From assembly GCF_029541745.1 (NCBI RefSeq), contig NZ_CP089746.1:7635559-7699558 (forward strand): DNA of 64,000 nucleotides, given 5' to 3'. The notes below the pieces were generated by a model that was not told the DNA's origin, ran no database searches, and saw nothing but the letters and a program-made list of their open reading frames with translations. Shown here one piece after another: positions 16,859 to 25,134 of the stretch (the first letter of the stretch is position 1; each line of letters starts with the position of its first letter). Source of the DNA: Streptomyces sp. LX-29. GTDB lineage: Bacteria; Actinomycetota; Actinomycetes; Streptomycetales; Streptomycetaceae. The position numbers and the translations under genes were made by a program.

Positions 16859-17875
16859 TCAGGCCGCCGACGCGTTCTCCTCCAGGAGCGAGGCGTGGTG
16901 GCGCCGGGTGACACCGGGGTGGGCGCGGAGCCAGCCCTTGAGCTCGTTGCGGCCGTACTCCGCGAACAGGGGGTTGTTCGGGTCGCGGGTGGCGCCGGGC
17001 GCCGACTGCGCGTGGGCGAACGGCAGCGGCTTGACCCGGGCGTCCAGACGCGGGTTGTAGAAGAACGGCACCGAGAAGCGCTCGCGTTCGCTGGGCGGAC
17101 TGACCACCCGGTGGTGCGTGGCCTTCAGATAGCCGTCGGTGGCCACCTCCAGCAGCTCGCCGAGGTTGACCACGAACGCCCCGGGGATCGGGGGCACGTC
17201 GTGGAAGGCGCCGTCGGCCCGCTCCACCTGGAGCCCGCCGATGTCGTCCTGGAGCAGGAGCGTCAGGAAGCCGTAGTCCTTGTGGGCGCCCACGCCCTGG
17301 TCGGCGCCGTCGGGAGCCCGCCCCGGGTAGCGCACCATCTTCAGGTGCAGATGCGGCTCGTCGCGGAAGATGTCGTCGTAGAAGTCCGGCGGCGCGCCGA
17401 TCGACGCCAACAGCTCGTGCAGCAGCCGGTTCGCGATGTCGCTCAGCCGGTCGACCCAGCGCAGGGCGGTGGTGCGCAGCTCGGGGAGGGCCTCGGGCCA
17501 CTGGTTGGGGCCCTCCAGCCACCAGTACGCGGGGTCGTTCGGGCCGGGGATCCGCGGCGGCCGCTCGGCCCCGATGTCGAGCTGGTCGCGCCAGTCCCGG
17601 CTGCCCCCGGTGTGCTCGTCGCCGATCCGCGTGTAGCCGCGGAAGTGCGGGGACTCCAGGTTGGATATGGCGAGCCGGTCGGCTTCGGGGAGCGCGAAGA
17701 AGTCGCGCATGACCCGCAGCAGCTCGGCGGTCTCCGCGTCGGTGATGCCGTGGCCGGTCAGCTGGAAGAAGCCGACGTCGTGGGCGGCCGCATGGAGTTC
17801 GGTGTGCAGTCGCGCACGGGCCTCCGGCCCGCGGGAGGCGGCGGAGAGATCGATCACGGGCAGCTGCTGCGACAT
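16859..17875 (-). CDS. 2-oxoglutarate-Fe(II) / isopenicillin-N-synthase-like dioxygenase
   Basis: 338 residues from the ATG at 17875 (MSQQLPVIDLS, the usual DIOX_N beginning). GTG at 17953 would add 26 residues. DIOX_N is at residues about 4-110 (FFQLTGHGITDAE). The catalytic jelly roll carries the iron ligands: GAHKDYGF (HxD), the later His in ATHHRVVSP, and Arg-x-Ser in RFSVPFF for 2-oxoglutarate. Homologues include plant-type hydroxylases, ethylene-forming enzymes and IPNS. No linked biosynthetic genes. A 24-codon leader peptide and a hairpin lie upstream, so attenuation by an amino acid is likely. Confidence 0.83.
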   Translation of the reverse strand: MSQQLPVIDLSAASRGPEARARLHTELHAAAHDVGFFQLTGHGITDAETAELLRVMRDFFALPEADRLAISNLESPHFRGYTRIGDEHTGGSRDWRDQLDIGAERPPRIPGPNDPAYWWLEGPNQWPEALPELRTTALRWVDRLSDIANRLLHELLASIGAPPDFYDDIFRDEPHLHLKMVRYPGRAPDGADQGVGAHKDYGFLTLLLQDDIGGLQVERADGAFHDVPPIPGAFVVNLGELLEVATDGYLKATHHRVVSPPSERERFSVPFFYNPRLDARVKPLPFAHAQSAPGATRDPNNPLFAEYGRNELKGWLRAHPGVTRRHHASLLEENASAA

Positions 17876-17986
17876 GGGTACATCCGCGAGGTTGAGGCCC
17901 GGCGCGGTCCGCTGATGGGCGGGCCGCACCGCGACGGTGTCCGGGTGAGACACGGCGCGGCACCGGGTGAAGGCTGAAGGGAGGTG

Positions 17987-18005
17987 ACCGTTCGCGGGGA
18001 ACGGT
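17987..18005 (-). promoter_or_regulatory. hairpin between leader peptide and oxygenase
   Basis: ACCGTTC, 5-nt loop, GAACGGT: perfect 7-bp arms, 18 nt after the leader-peptide stop on the transcribed strand. Position fits an attenuator stem; no T tract is present. Confidence 0.45.
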
Positions 18006-18022
18006 AGGTGACGGGTGACGGG

Positions 18023-18097
18023 TCAGCCAGTGCGCAAACAGGACATGCTCGTGACGCGGACGAAGTCCACGTAGCGGCGGCGGACGAGCGGAATCAT
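18023..18097 (-). CDS. cysteine-type leader peptide (24 aa)
   Basis: Reads MIPLVRRRYVDFVRVTSMSC-LRTG, then stop. This matches the actinomycete putative leader peptide family, with an R-R-x-V-D-x-x-R-V core and a Cys near the C-terminus. These peptides usually precede sulfur or cysteine genes and couple translation of the Cys codon to downstream transcription. Here the next gene is an Fe(II) dioxygenase rather than a sulfur-assimilation gene. The ribosome site is weak (GGAAG about 13 nt upstream), so the start is provisional. The only other sequence in this 456-bp gene-free stretch is the hairpin after it and an AT-rich promoter-like zone at 18150-18185. Confidence 0.65.
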   Translation of the reverse strand: MIPLVRRRYVDFVRVTSMSCLRTG

Positions 18098-18280
18098 GTC
18101 TGTCACATTACTTCCGCGTGTACGGCGAGTCGGTGACGGGCGTCACATTCAGGCGATCTTTTATGTCATCAAAGTCTCACTAATACATGGTGGCTACTCT
18201 TGGCTGACCTGCGGCTTCATGGAGTGACCAGAAGTGGGGGTGGCCGGGGTGGTCGTCGGCGGACGGGGATGCCGCCGACA

Positions 18281-18340
18281 TTGCCAGCCGACGTGCCAGC
18301 GGACATGTCAGCAGACGGGTCAGCGGACGGGTCAGCCGGC
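18281..18340. repeat. 12-bp minisatellite running into a stop codon
   Basis: Five 12-bp units of GTGCCAGCGGAC type (18281, 18293, 18305, 18317, 18329). The last unit contains the stop codon (18332) of the FadE32-like gene, so copy number changes would affect only the 3' flank. Confidence 0.75.
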
Positions 18341-19630
18341 GAGCACGCGAGCACGGCAGTGCGCGGGGCTGCCCCAGGCCATCCGGAGAGCACGGGCCTT
18401 CCGGAACCAGAGGGACAGTGGGTACTCGTCCGTGTAACCGAGCGCCCCGTGCAGTTGAAGCGCCGCCCGCGCGGCGTCGTACGCGGCTTCGCCCGCCGCG
18501 ACCTTGGCGGCGGCGACCGCGGCACCGGCGTCCCGCGCCCCGCGGGCCAGCGCCACCGCCGCCCCGTACAGCAGCGGACGGGCGAACTCCAGCGCCACGT
18601 GCACGTCGGCCAGCCGGTGCTTGACCGCCTGGAAGGAGCCGATCGGGCGGCCGAACTGAGCGCGCTGCTTCGCATATGCGACGGTGCGATCCAGCAGTGT
18701 CAGCCCCACGCCCAGCGTCTGGGCCGCGGTGGCGAAGGCGGCCCAGTCCGTGGCCCGCGCGGTCGCCGCCGCCACCGCGCGGCCCCGCGCGAGCACCGTG
18801 CCGGCCGGGACCGGTCGGGCCAGCCGGCGCGCCGGGTCGAAGGAGGGCTGCACCGGGCTGTGCCCGGCCGCCAGTCGCAGCGTCGGCCCCTCGGCCTCGA
18901 CGACGAACACCGCGTCCGCGGCGTCCGCGTCCAGCGCGTACGGGCCGCCGGCGGGGGCGGCCAGCGTGACCGAGGCCCGACCGGAGGCGATTCGCGGCAG
19001 CCAGAACCCGGCCGCCGCGCGGGCGGACGACTCGGTGATGTCGTCCGGGCCCCTGGCGGTGTCGTGCGCGTCCTTGGTCGCGTCGTCCGCGTTGCCGGTG
19101 GTGCTGCCTGGGTTCTGGGGGTTGTGGCCTGTGCTCGGGGCGGTGCTGTCTGGGTTCTGGGGGTTCTCGCCTGTGCTCGGGGTGGTGCTGTCCGGGTTCC
19201 GGGGGTTGTGGCCCGTGCTCGGGGTGGTGCTGTCCGGGTTCCGGGGGGTGTCGCCCGTGCTCGGGGTGGTGCCGCCCAGGGCCTGGGCGTTGTCGCCTGG
19301 ATCCCCGGCGGAGGCGTCCGCCTCTTCGGCGAGGGCTGTCAGCAGGGCCGACGCGGCGACCGTCTCGACCAGTGGCCCCGGCACCGCGTGCCGCCCGGCC
19401 TCGATCAGCGCGACCGCCAACTCCACCGGCAGCGGGCCCACGCCCTCGTACGCCTCCGGTACGGCCAGGGCGAAGACGCCGGCGTCCGAGAGCCGGGTCC
19501 ACAGCGCGCGGCCGGGGCCGTGCTCGCCCGCCGCCCAGGCGCGCGCGACCGCCGGGGTGTCGGCGGCCGACAGCATCCGGTTCAGCGTCCGGGCGAACTC
19601 CCTCTGTGCGTCGTCCAGGTCAAACCACAT
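18332..19630 (-). CDS. acyl-CoA dehydrogenase, FadE32-like beta subunit, with internal repeat insertion
   Basis: 432 residues. The C-terminal FAD-dehydrogenase domain is clear (VAYAKQRAQFGRPIGSFQAV, LQLHGALGYTDEYPLSLW), and the N-terminal helical domain is normal to residue about 118. Residues 121-176 are four copies of a 14-residue unit, (T)TPSTG-x-x-P-R/Q-NPDS, at the place where a short loop normally links domains. It probably pairs with the neighbouring FadE31-like subunit: KstR2-regulon ACADs form alpha2beta2 heterotetramers in Mycobacterium. It lies 24 bp downstream of that gene on the same strand. The inserted segment has no secondary-structure potential and is likely disordered. Confidence 0.82.
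   Translation of the reverse strand: MWFDLDDAQREFARTLNRMLSAADTPAVARAWAAGEHGPGRALWTRLSDAGVFALAVPEAYEGVGPLPVELAVALIEAGRHAVPGPLVETVAASALLTALAEEADASAGDPGDNAQALGGTTPSTGDTPRNPDSTTPSTGHNPRNPDSTTPSTGENPQNPDSTAPSTGHNPQNPGSTTGNADDATKDAHDTARGPDDITESSARAAAGFWLPRIASGRASVTLAAPAGGPYALDADAADAVFVVEAEGPTLRLAAGHSPVQPSFDPARRLARPVPAGTVLARGRAVAAATARATDWAAFATAAQTLGVGLTLLDRTVAYAKQRAQFGRPIGSFQAVKHRLADVHVALEFARPLLYGAAVALARGARDAGAAVAAAKVAAGEAAYDAARAALQLHGALGYTDEYPLSLWFRKARALRMAWGSPAHCRARVLAG
19103..19270. repeat. 42-bp coding tandem repeat, four copies, in the FadE32-like gene
   Basis: Exactly 168 bp, four 42-bp units encoding 14 residues each. Units are near-identical at the DNA level (for example GTGCTCGGGGTGGTGCTGTC recurs), including at third positions. 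Recent amplification is therefore likely. Confidence 0.85.
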
Positions 19631-19654
19631 GCGCGCCCCCGAGCCCGCCCGCCG

Positions 19655-20962
19655 TCATCGGCGCCCCCGGTCCAGGCCGAGCAGCCGCTCGGCGATGATG
19701 TCGCGCTGGATCTCGTTGGTGCCCGCGTAGACCGGCCCGGCCAGCGAGAAGACGTAGCCCTCGGCCCAGCGGCCACCCCCAGGGGCGTCCGCGGCCGCGT
19801 CCGACAGCTCCCCGTACGGCCCCAACAGATCCAGCGCCGTCTCATGCAGAGCGAGGTCCAGCTCTGACCAGAAGACCTTGTTGACACTGGCCTCGGCGGG
19901 GTTGTCGGCCCTCTGGCGATCGGCCGCCCGCGCGGTGGCGGCGGTCGCGGCTCGCCGGACGGTAGCCCGCGCGGAGGCGCGCGTGCCGCTCCGTGTCTCA
20001 GCCGCCCGTGCCTCACCCGCCCGGGTCTCAGCCGCCCGCGAGGCGGCCGCTTCGGTCTCCCGTGTCGCGGTCGCGCAGGCGCGCAGGTGGTACGCGCGGG
20101 CGGCGATGACCGCGTCCGCGACCCGGTCGCGCAGCGCCGTGTCGGCGGGGTCGGCGCGCTCCCGCCACAGCGCCGCCAGCCGCGCGGCGGCCGCCGTGAA
20201 CCGCCCCGGCGAGCGCAGCGTCAGCCCGCGCTCGCTGCCGGCGGTGCTCATCGCCACCCGCCAGCCCTGCCCCGGCTCGCCGATCACATCGCGGTCCGGG
20301 ACGAAGACGCCGTCCAGGAAGAGCTCGGCGAAGGCCGGTTTGCCGTCGAGTCGGCGGATCGGGCGCACCGTCACCCCCGGCGCGTCGAGCGGGAACATCA
20401 CATACGTCAGCCCCTGGTGCGGGCGCTCGCCCGCCGGCCCGCCGCGGAACAGTCCGAAGGCCCGATCCGCAAAGGCCGCCCGTGAGGACCAGGTCTTCTG
20501 CCCGTACAGCAGCCAGCCTCCGGAGGTCCGCCGGGCGGTGGCGCGCAGCGCCGCGAGGTCCGAGCCGGCCTCCGGCTCGGACCATGCCTGGGCCCAGATC
20601 ACCTCGCCGTCGGCCATGGGCGGCAGTACCCGGGCGCGCTGCTCGGCGGTGCCGTGCGCGAAGAGGGTGGGGGCCAGCAGTTGGGTGCCGTTCTGGCTGA
20701 CACGGCCGGGCGCCCCGGCCGCGTAGTACTCCTGCTCGAAGAGCAGCCACTCGGTGGTCGACGCCCCCCGGCCGCCGTAGCGCCGCGGCCAGGAGACCAC
20801 CGACCAGCCGTTCGCGGCCAGGATGCGCTCCCACGCGCGGTGCGCGGCGAAGCCCTCGGCGGTCTCCAGCGAGGGCAGCGGGGCGGTGGGGACGTGCGCG
20901 GCCAGCCAGGACCGCGCCTCCGCGCGGAAGGCCGCTTCGTCCGGGCTGGGGTCCAGGTCCAT
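19655..20962 (-). CDS. acyl-CoA dehydrogenase, FadE31-like alpha subunit, with Ala/Arg-rich insertion
   Basis: 435 residues from the ATG at 20962 (GGAG 12 nt upstream). It closely resembles Mycobacterium FadE31 as I recall it: AEGFAAHRAWERIL, APTLFAHGTAEQ, IWAQAWSEPEAGSDLAALR, GQKTWSSRAAF, VPDRDVIGEPGQGWR and AGTNEIQRDIIAERLLGL. Family members dehydrogenate CoA esters made from steroid rings C/D. Residues about 300-355 are an Ala/Arg/Thr-rich stretch (ETRAGEARAAETRSGTRAS) replacing a short loop before the usual EASVNKVFWSELD helix. It is divergent from ipdF, with a KstR2-like operator between. Confidence 0.85.
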   Translation of the reverse strand: MDLDPSPDEAAFRAEARSWLAAHVPTAPLPSLETAEGFAAHRAWERILAANGWSVVSWPRRYGGRGASTTEWLLFEQEYYAAGAPGRVSQNGTQLLAPTLFAHGTAEQRARVLPPMADGEVIWAQAWSEPEAGSDLAALRATARRTSGGWLLYGQKTWSSRAAFADRAFGLFRGGPAGERPHQGLTYVMFPLDAPGVTVRPIRRLDGKPAFAELFLDGVFVPDRDVIGEPGQGWRVAMSTAGSERGLTLRSPGRFTAAAARLAALWRERADPADTALRDRVADAVIAARAYHLRACATATRETEAAASRAAETRAGEARAAETRSGTRASARATVRRAATAATARAADRQRADNPAEASVNKVFWSELDLALHETALDLLGPYGELSDAAADAPGGGRWAEGYVFSLAGPVYAGTNEIQRDIIAERLLGLDRGRR

Positions 20963-20983
20963 GGAGCGCCGCACTCCTTCCCT

Positions 20984-20997
20984 AACAAGTGTTTGGT
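20984..20997. promoter_or_regulatory. KstR2-like operator, site 1 (FadE31-like / ipdF promoter)
   Basis: AACAAGTGTTTGGT fits the reported KstR2 motif AnCAAGnnCTTGnT with one mismatch. It lies midway between the divergent starts (20962 and 21014). The reverse complement shares ACCAAAC-nn-TTGTTAGG with site 2 near 27.9 kb. Confidence 0.75.
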
Positions 20998-21013
20998 AGG
21001 TTACCGTGCGCAT

Positions 21014-21802
21014 GTGACGGACAACAGGGCGCGGTACGTCCCGGGACACGGTCTGCTCACCGGGCGCACCGCCGTCATCACCGCCGCCGCGGGCAGCGGC
21101 ATCGGCGGCGCCACCGCCCGCCGCTTCCTGGAGGAGGGGGCCCGGGTCGTCATCGGCGACGCCCACGCACCCCGCACCGCGCGGGCGGCCGGGGCGCTCG
21201 CCGAGGAGTTCGGCGCGGAGCGCGTCGCGGGCATGGCGTGCGACGTCACTCGGGAGGACGCCGTCGCCGCACTGCTGGACCTCGCGCGGGAGCGCCACGG
21301 ACGGCTGGACATCGTGGTGAACAACGCGGGGCTCGGCGGCACCGCAGAACTGGCGGACATGACCGACACGCAGTGGCACGCCGTGGTCGACACCACCCTC
21401 AACGGCACCTTCCGCTGCACCCGCGCCGCGCTGCGCCGGATGCGCGCGGACGGCCGCGGCGGCGTCATCGTCAACAACGCCTCCGTCCTCGGCTGGCGCG
21501 CCCAGGCCGGCCAGGCCCACTACGCGGCGGCCAAGGCCGGCGTCATGGCGCTCACCCGCTGCGCCGCCGTCGAGGCGGCCGTCTTCGGGGTGCGGATCAA
21601 CGCGGTCGCGCCGAGCCTGGCCCTGCACCCGCACCTGGCGAAGGTCACCACCGCGCGGGTGCTCACCGATCTCGTCGAACGGGAGGCGTTCGGTCGGGCC
21701 GCCGAGCCGTGGGAGGTCGCCAATGTCATCGTCTTCCTGGCCAGCGACTACTCCTCGTACATGACGGGCGAGACGGTGTCCGTGAGCGGGCAGCACCCGT
21801 GA
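21014..21802 (+). CDS. ipdF: IpdF-like short-chain dehydrogenase
   Basis: 262 residues from the GTG at 21014, only 17 bp past the operator. Glycine-rich NAD(P) motif TAAAGSGIGGATARRF, NNAGLGGTAELADMTD, Ser/Tyr/Lys catalytic residues in NNASVLGWRAQ and HYAAAKAGVMALTR. The C-terminal ASDYSSYMTGETVSVSGQHP and the NASVLGWRAQ block match Mycobacterium Rv3559c (IpdF), which oxidises a hydroxylated indane CoA ester in HIP catabolism. It is followed 15 bp later by kstR2. Confidence 0.85.
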   Translation: MTDNRARYVPGHGLLTGRTAVITAAAGSGIGGATARRFLEEGARVVIGDAHAPRTARAAGALAEEFGAERVAGMACDVTREDAVAALLDLARERHGRLDIVVNNAGLGGTAELADMTDTQWHAVVDTTLNGTFRCTRAALRRMRADGRGGVIVNNASVLGWRAQAGQAHYAAAKAGVMALTRCAAVEAAVFGVRINAVAPSLALHPHLAKVTTARVLTDLVEREAFGRAAEPWEVANVIVFLASDYSSYMTGETVSVSGQHP

Positions 21803-21817
21803 GGCGACAATGGCCGC

Positions 21818-22429
21818 GTGCCGAACATCAAGAAGACCGCCGTGAGCGCCGCACCGGAGCGGCGCAGGGAGCTGCTGGACACCGCCGCCGAGGTGTTCGC
21901 CGCCCAGGGCTACAACGCGACCACCGTCCGCCGGATCGCGGACGAGGCGGGCATGCTGGCCGGCAGCCTCTACTACCACTTCGACTCCAAGGAGTCGATG
22001 CTCGACGAGATCCTCTCCACCTTCCTGAACGAGCTGTGGGCCGGCTATGACGCGGTGCTCGCCGCCGACCTCGGCCCCCGGGAGACGATCGAGGCGCTCG
22101 TCACCGAGTCCTTCCGGGAGATCGACCGGCACCGCGCGGCGGTCGCCATCTACCAGAAGGAGTCCAGACAACTGTCCGCGCAGCCGCGCTTCGGCTACCT
22201 CGCCGAGTCGCAGGTGCGGTTCGAGAAGGCGTGGCTGGGCGCCCTGGAGCGCGGTGTGGCGGTCGGGGCCTTCCGCGCCGACCTCGACATCCGACTCGCC
22301 TACCGCTTCGTGCGCGACACCGTCTGGGTCGCCGCCTCGTGGTACCGGCCGGGCGGGCAGCACAGCCCCGAGGAGATCGCCCGCCAGTATCTGTCCATGG
22401 TGCTGGACGGCATCGCGCCGCGCGAGTGA
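21818..22429 (+). CDS. kstR2: KstR2-type TetR repressor
   Basis: 203 residues from a GTG. N-terminal TetR HTH (TAAEVFAAQGYNATTVRRIA, AGMLAGSLYYHFDSKESML). The ligand domain shares long stretches with Mycobacterium KstR2 (Rv3557c): AVAIYQKESRQLSAQPRF-Y, FRADLDIRLAYRFVRDT-WV, SWYRPGG and QYLSMVLDGI. In Mycobacterium this repressor is released by HIP-CoA. It lies between ipdF and fadA6, as in the mycobacterial regulon, and both divergent promoters of this island carry matching operators. Confidence 0.88.
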   Translation: MPNIKKTAVSAAPERRRELLDTAAEVFAAQGYNATTVRRIADEAGMLAGSLYYHFDSKESMLDEILSTFLNELWAGYDAVLAADLGPRETIEALVTESFREIDRHRAAVAIYQKESRQLSAQPRFGYLAESQVRFEKAWLGALERGVAVGAFRADLDIRLAYRFVRDTVWVAASWYRPGGQHSPEEIARQYLSMVLDGIAPRE

Positions 22430-22529
22430 CACACCCCCACGACCGGGCCCGCACGGGCGTCCACGGCCGCTGCGCACCACGGCCGCCGCCGTCCGGCCCG
22501 GGACCATCTCCACGAACGGAGGAGCGGCC

Positions 22530-23687
22530 ATGACCGAGGCATACATCGTCGAAGCCGTACGCACGCCCGTCGGCAAGCGCGGCGGCGCCCTGTCCGCCGT
22601 GCACCCGGCCGATCTCGGCGCCTTCGTGCTGCGCACGCTGATGGACCGCGCGGGCTGTGACCCGGCCGCCGTCGACGACGTCGTCTTCGGCTGCCTGGAC
22701 GCGGTCGGCCCGCAGGCCGGGGACATCGCGCGGACCAGCTGGCTGGCCGCCGGACTCCCGGAATCGGTGCCCGGGGTGACGGTCGACCGCCAGTGCGGCT
22801 CCTCCCAGCAGGCCGTCCACTTCGCCGCCCAGGGCGTGCTCTCCGGCACCCAGGACCTGGCGGTCGCCGGCGGTGTGCAGAACATGTCCCAGGTGCCGAT
22901 CGGCTTCGCCAGCCGGCAGGCCACCGAGCCGCTCGGGCTGTGCGAGGGGCCGTTCGCCGGCTCCACGGGCTGGCGGGCGCGGTACGGCGACCAACCGGTC
23001 ACCCAGTTCCACGGCGCCGAGCTCATCGCCGAGCGGTGGGACATCTCGCGGGAGGAGATGGAGGAGTTCGCCCTCCGCTCCCACCAGCGGGCGGTGCGCG
23101 CCGCCGACGAGGGCCGCTTCGACCGCGAGATCGCGGCGTACGGGGAGACGTCGGCCGACGAGGGTCCCCGCCGCGACACCTCGCGCGAGAAGATGGCGGC
23201 CCTCAAGCCGCTGCGCGAGGGCGGCCGGATCACCGCGGCGCTCGCCTCCCAGGTCTCCGACGGCGCCGCCGCGATGCTCCTCGCCTCCGAACGCGCGGTG
23301 CGCGACCACGGCCTGACGCCGCGCGCCCGCGTCCACCACCTGTCCGTACGCGGCGAGGACCCGATCCGGATGCTCACCGCCCCGATCCCGGCCACCGCCC
23401 ACGCCCTGCGCCGCACCGGCATGACCATCGACGATGTCGACCTGATCGAGATCAACGAAGCGTTCGCCCCCGTGGTGCTCGCCTGGCTCAAGGAGACCGG
23501 CGCCGACCCCGCGCGGGTCAACGTCAACGGAGGAGCCATCGCCCTGGGCCACCCCCTCGGCGCCACCGGAGCCCGGCTGATGATCACCCTCCTGCACGAA
23601 CTGGAGCGCACCGGCGGCCGCTACGGGCTCCAGACGATGTGCGAGGGCGGCGGTCAGGCGAACGTGACGATCATCGAACGGCTCTGA
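22530..23687 (+). CDS. fadA6: FadA6-like thiolase
   Basis: 385 residues from the ATG at 22530, with GGAG upstream. Thiolase motifs: VDRQCGSSQQA with the nucleophilic Cys near residue 91, INEAFAPVVLAWL with the catalytic His region, NVNGGAIALGHPLGATGARL, and the C-terminal Cys in GLQTMCEGGGQANVTIIERL. The sequence follows Mycobacterium FadA6 almost throughout, including GVQNMSQVPI and ASQVSDGAAAMLLASERAV. FadA6 cleaves the beta-keto acyl-CoA formed after opening of the last steroid ring. It lies 100 bp after kstR2 on the same strand and could share its transcript. Confidence 0.88.
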   Translation: MTEAYIVEAVRTPVGKRGGALSAVHPADLGAFVLRTLMDRAGCDPAAVDDVVFGCLDAVGPQAGDIARTSWLAAGLPESVPGVTVDRQCGSSQQAVHFAAQGVLSGTQDLAVAGGVQNMSQVPIGFASRQATEPLGLCEGPFAGSTGWRARYGDQPVTQFHGAELIAERWDISREEMEEFALRSHQRAVRAADEGRFDREIAAYGETSADEGPRRDTSREKMAALKPLREGGRITAALASQVSDGAAAMLLASERAVRDHGLTPRARVHHLSVRGEDPIRMLTAPIPATAHALRRTGMTIDDVDLIEINEAFAPVVLAWLKETGADPARVNVNGGAIALGHPLGATGARLMITLLHELERTGGRYGLQTMCEGGGQANVTIIERL

Positions 23688-23791
23688 GCGCGCCGTCGCG
23701 GTGGGCCGGGGTTCCGTACGGCAGCCGCGTGGGCGGGAGCGTGCGCCCGGGCGGGCGTGAGGGCGCGCTCGGGTGAGTGTGAGGGCGCCTC

Positions 23792-23990
23792 GCGCGGAAT
23801 CGGCTCATTTCGTGCGGGGTGCGGGGTGCGGGGGCCTCTTGTACGGGGTGTGGGGGCCTCGTAGTGCCGCGCGCGGAATCGGTTCATCCGCGTGTCCGCG
23901 CGAGGCCCCGGAGTGTCGCCCGCGGAATCCGCTCGCCCGCGCGGGCGAGCGGCGCGCCGGAGTCCCCCGCGGCACCGGCTCACCCGCGCG
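23792..23990. repeat. four degenerate direct repeats in the fadA6/ipdC gap
   Basis: The 376-bp gap (23688-24063) has no gene. CGCGGAATCGGYTCAT-type units recur at about 23793, 23871, 23921 and 23969, the last one more diverged. G-rich runs (gtgcggggtgcggg) lie between them. Probably an old minisatellite. Confidence 0.5.
23931..23950. terminator. perfect palindrome between convergent fadA6 and ipdC
   Basis: GCTCGCCCGC joined directly to its complement GCGGGCGAGC. Without a loop the RNA hairpin would open a few central bases. Placed between convergent genes, it probably terminates both. Confidence 0.5.
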
Positions 23991-24063
23991 GGCGCGTGAC
24001 GCTCCCCGCGCGCCGACGGCCGCCGCGCGGGACGCGGTCGACCGTCATGCCCGCGTGGCGGGT

Positions 24064-25134
24064 TCACCCCCGCGCGGGGAGCCGGGACAACACCTCGGAC
24101 GCCTCGGTCATGACGCGTCCGACCAGCTCCGCGCACGACGGCAGGTCGTCGACGCGGCCGACGACCTGCCCGGAGGCCATCACCCCGAGATCGGTCCTGC
24201 CGTCCACCATGGACGCCTTCAGCAGCATCGGGGTGTTCGCGGCCAGCAGCACCTGGCTCCACGACAGACCCCGGGCACGCCGCAGCGCCGCGCCGTCGCG
24301 CAGCAACTCCACCCAGCCGAGCCCTGACAGCCGCCGGAAGGACGCGGCGTGCCGCACGGCGCGGAACAGCGCGGCGGCCCGGCCGGAGCGCTCCAGGGAG
24401 GCCACGAGCTCGCTGCGGAGTATCCGATGGGGCAGCCCGTCCACCCGGGTGGTGACGATGGCGTCCGCCGCCGCGGACGCCAGATAGCGGGCCTTGACGG
24501 CGTCGGGGACCGTGCTGTCGGAGGTCAGCAGGAAGCGCGTGCCCATGGCGACGCCGGCCGCGCCGTAGGCGAGCGCGGCGACGAGCCCGCGCCCGTCGCA
24601 GAAGCCGCCGGCGGCGATGACGGGGATGTCGACGGCGTCCACGACCTCGGGCAGCAGCACGGTGGTGGCGACCCCTCCCGTGTGTCCGCCGCCCTCGCCG
24701 CCCTGCACCAGGACCGCGTCCGCGCCCCAGGCCGCCACCTTCTCGGCGTGCCGGCGGGCGCCGACCGACGGGATGACGACCACACCCGCGTCCTTCAGTC
24801 GGGCGATCAGCGCGCGGGAGGGGGCGAGCGCGAAGGAGGCGACGCGCACCCCCTCCTCGATGAGGATGCGCACGCGCTCGGCCGCGTCACCGGCGTCGGC
24901 GCGCAGATTGACGCCGAAGGGCGCGTCCGTACGGGACCTGACCTCGCGCACCGCCGCCCGCAGCCGCTCCGGGGTCATGGTCGCGGAACCGAGGACGCCC
25001 AGCGCCCCGGCGTCGGCCACGGCGGAGACCAGCCGGGGCCCGGCCACCCAGCCCATGCCCGGCTGCACGATCGGATGGCGCACGCCGGTGAGCCGGGTCA
25101 GCGCGGTCGGCAGTGCGGGCGGGGCGGCGGTCAC
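24064..25134 (-). CDS. ipdC: IpdC-like flavin-dependent oxidoreductase (nitronate monooxygenase family)
   Basis: 356 residues; TIM-barrel FMN protein of the nitronate monooxygenase family. It follows Mycobacterium Rv3553 (IpdC): HPIVQPGMGWVAGPRLVSA, VRVASFALAPSRALIARLKD, AVLVQGGEGGGHTGGVATT, GVAMGTRFLLTSDSTVPDA, VTTRVDGLPHRILR and LSWSQVLLAANTPMLLKA. IpdC introduces a double bond into the indane CoA ester in HIP catabolism. The GTG start overlaps the ipdB stop (GTGA), so it is translationally coupled, the last gene of the echA20-ipdA-ipdB-ipdC operon. Confidence 0.88.
   Translation of the reverse strand: MTAAPPALPTALTRLTGVRHPIVQPGMGWVAGPRLVSAVADAGALGVLGSATMTPERLRAAVREVRSRTDAPFGVNLRADAGDAAERVRILIEEGVRVASFALAPSRALIARLKDAGVVVIPSVGARRHAEKVAAWGADAVLVQGGEGGGHTGGVATTVLLPEVVDAVDIPVIAAGGFCDGRGLVAALAYGAAGVAMGTRFLLTSDSTVPDAVKARYLASAAADAIVTTRVDGLPHRILRSELVASLERSGRAAALFRAVRHAASFRRLSGLGWVELLRDGAALRRARGLSWSQVLLAANTPMLLKASMVDGRTDLGVMASGQVVGRVDDLPSCAELVGRVMTEASEVLSRLPARG

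Noticed and set aside
18332..20962. Repeat insertions in the ACAD genes as frameshift artefacts
   Set aside because: The frame and conserved motifs continue on both sides and unit lengths are multiples of three.
19655..23611. A 1318-codon minus-strand frame running under fadA6, kstR2 and ipdF
   Set aside because: The opposite strand has clear enzyme motifs. Only 19655-20962 (FadE31-like) is real on the minus strand.
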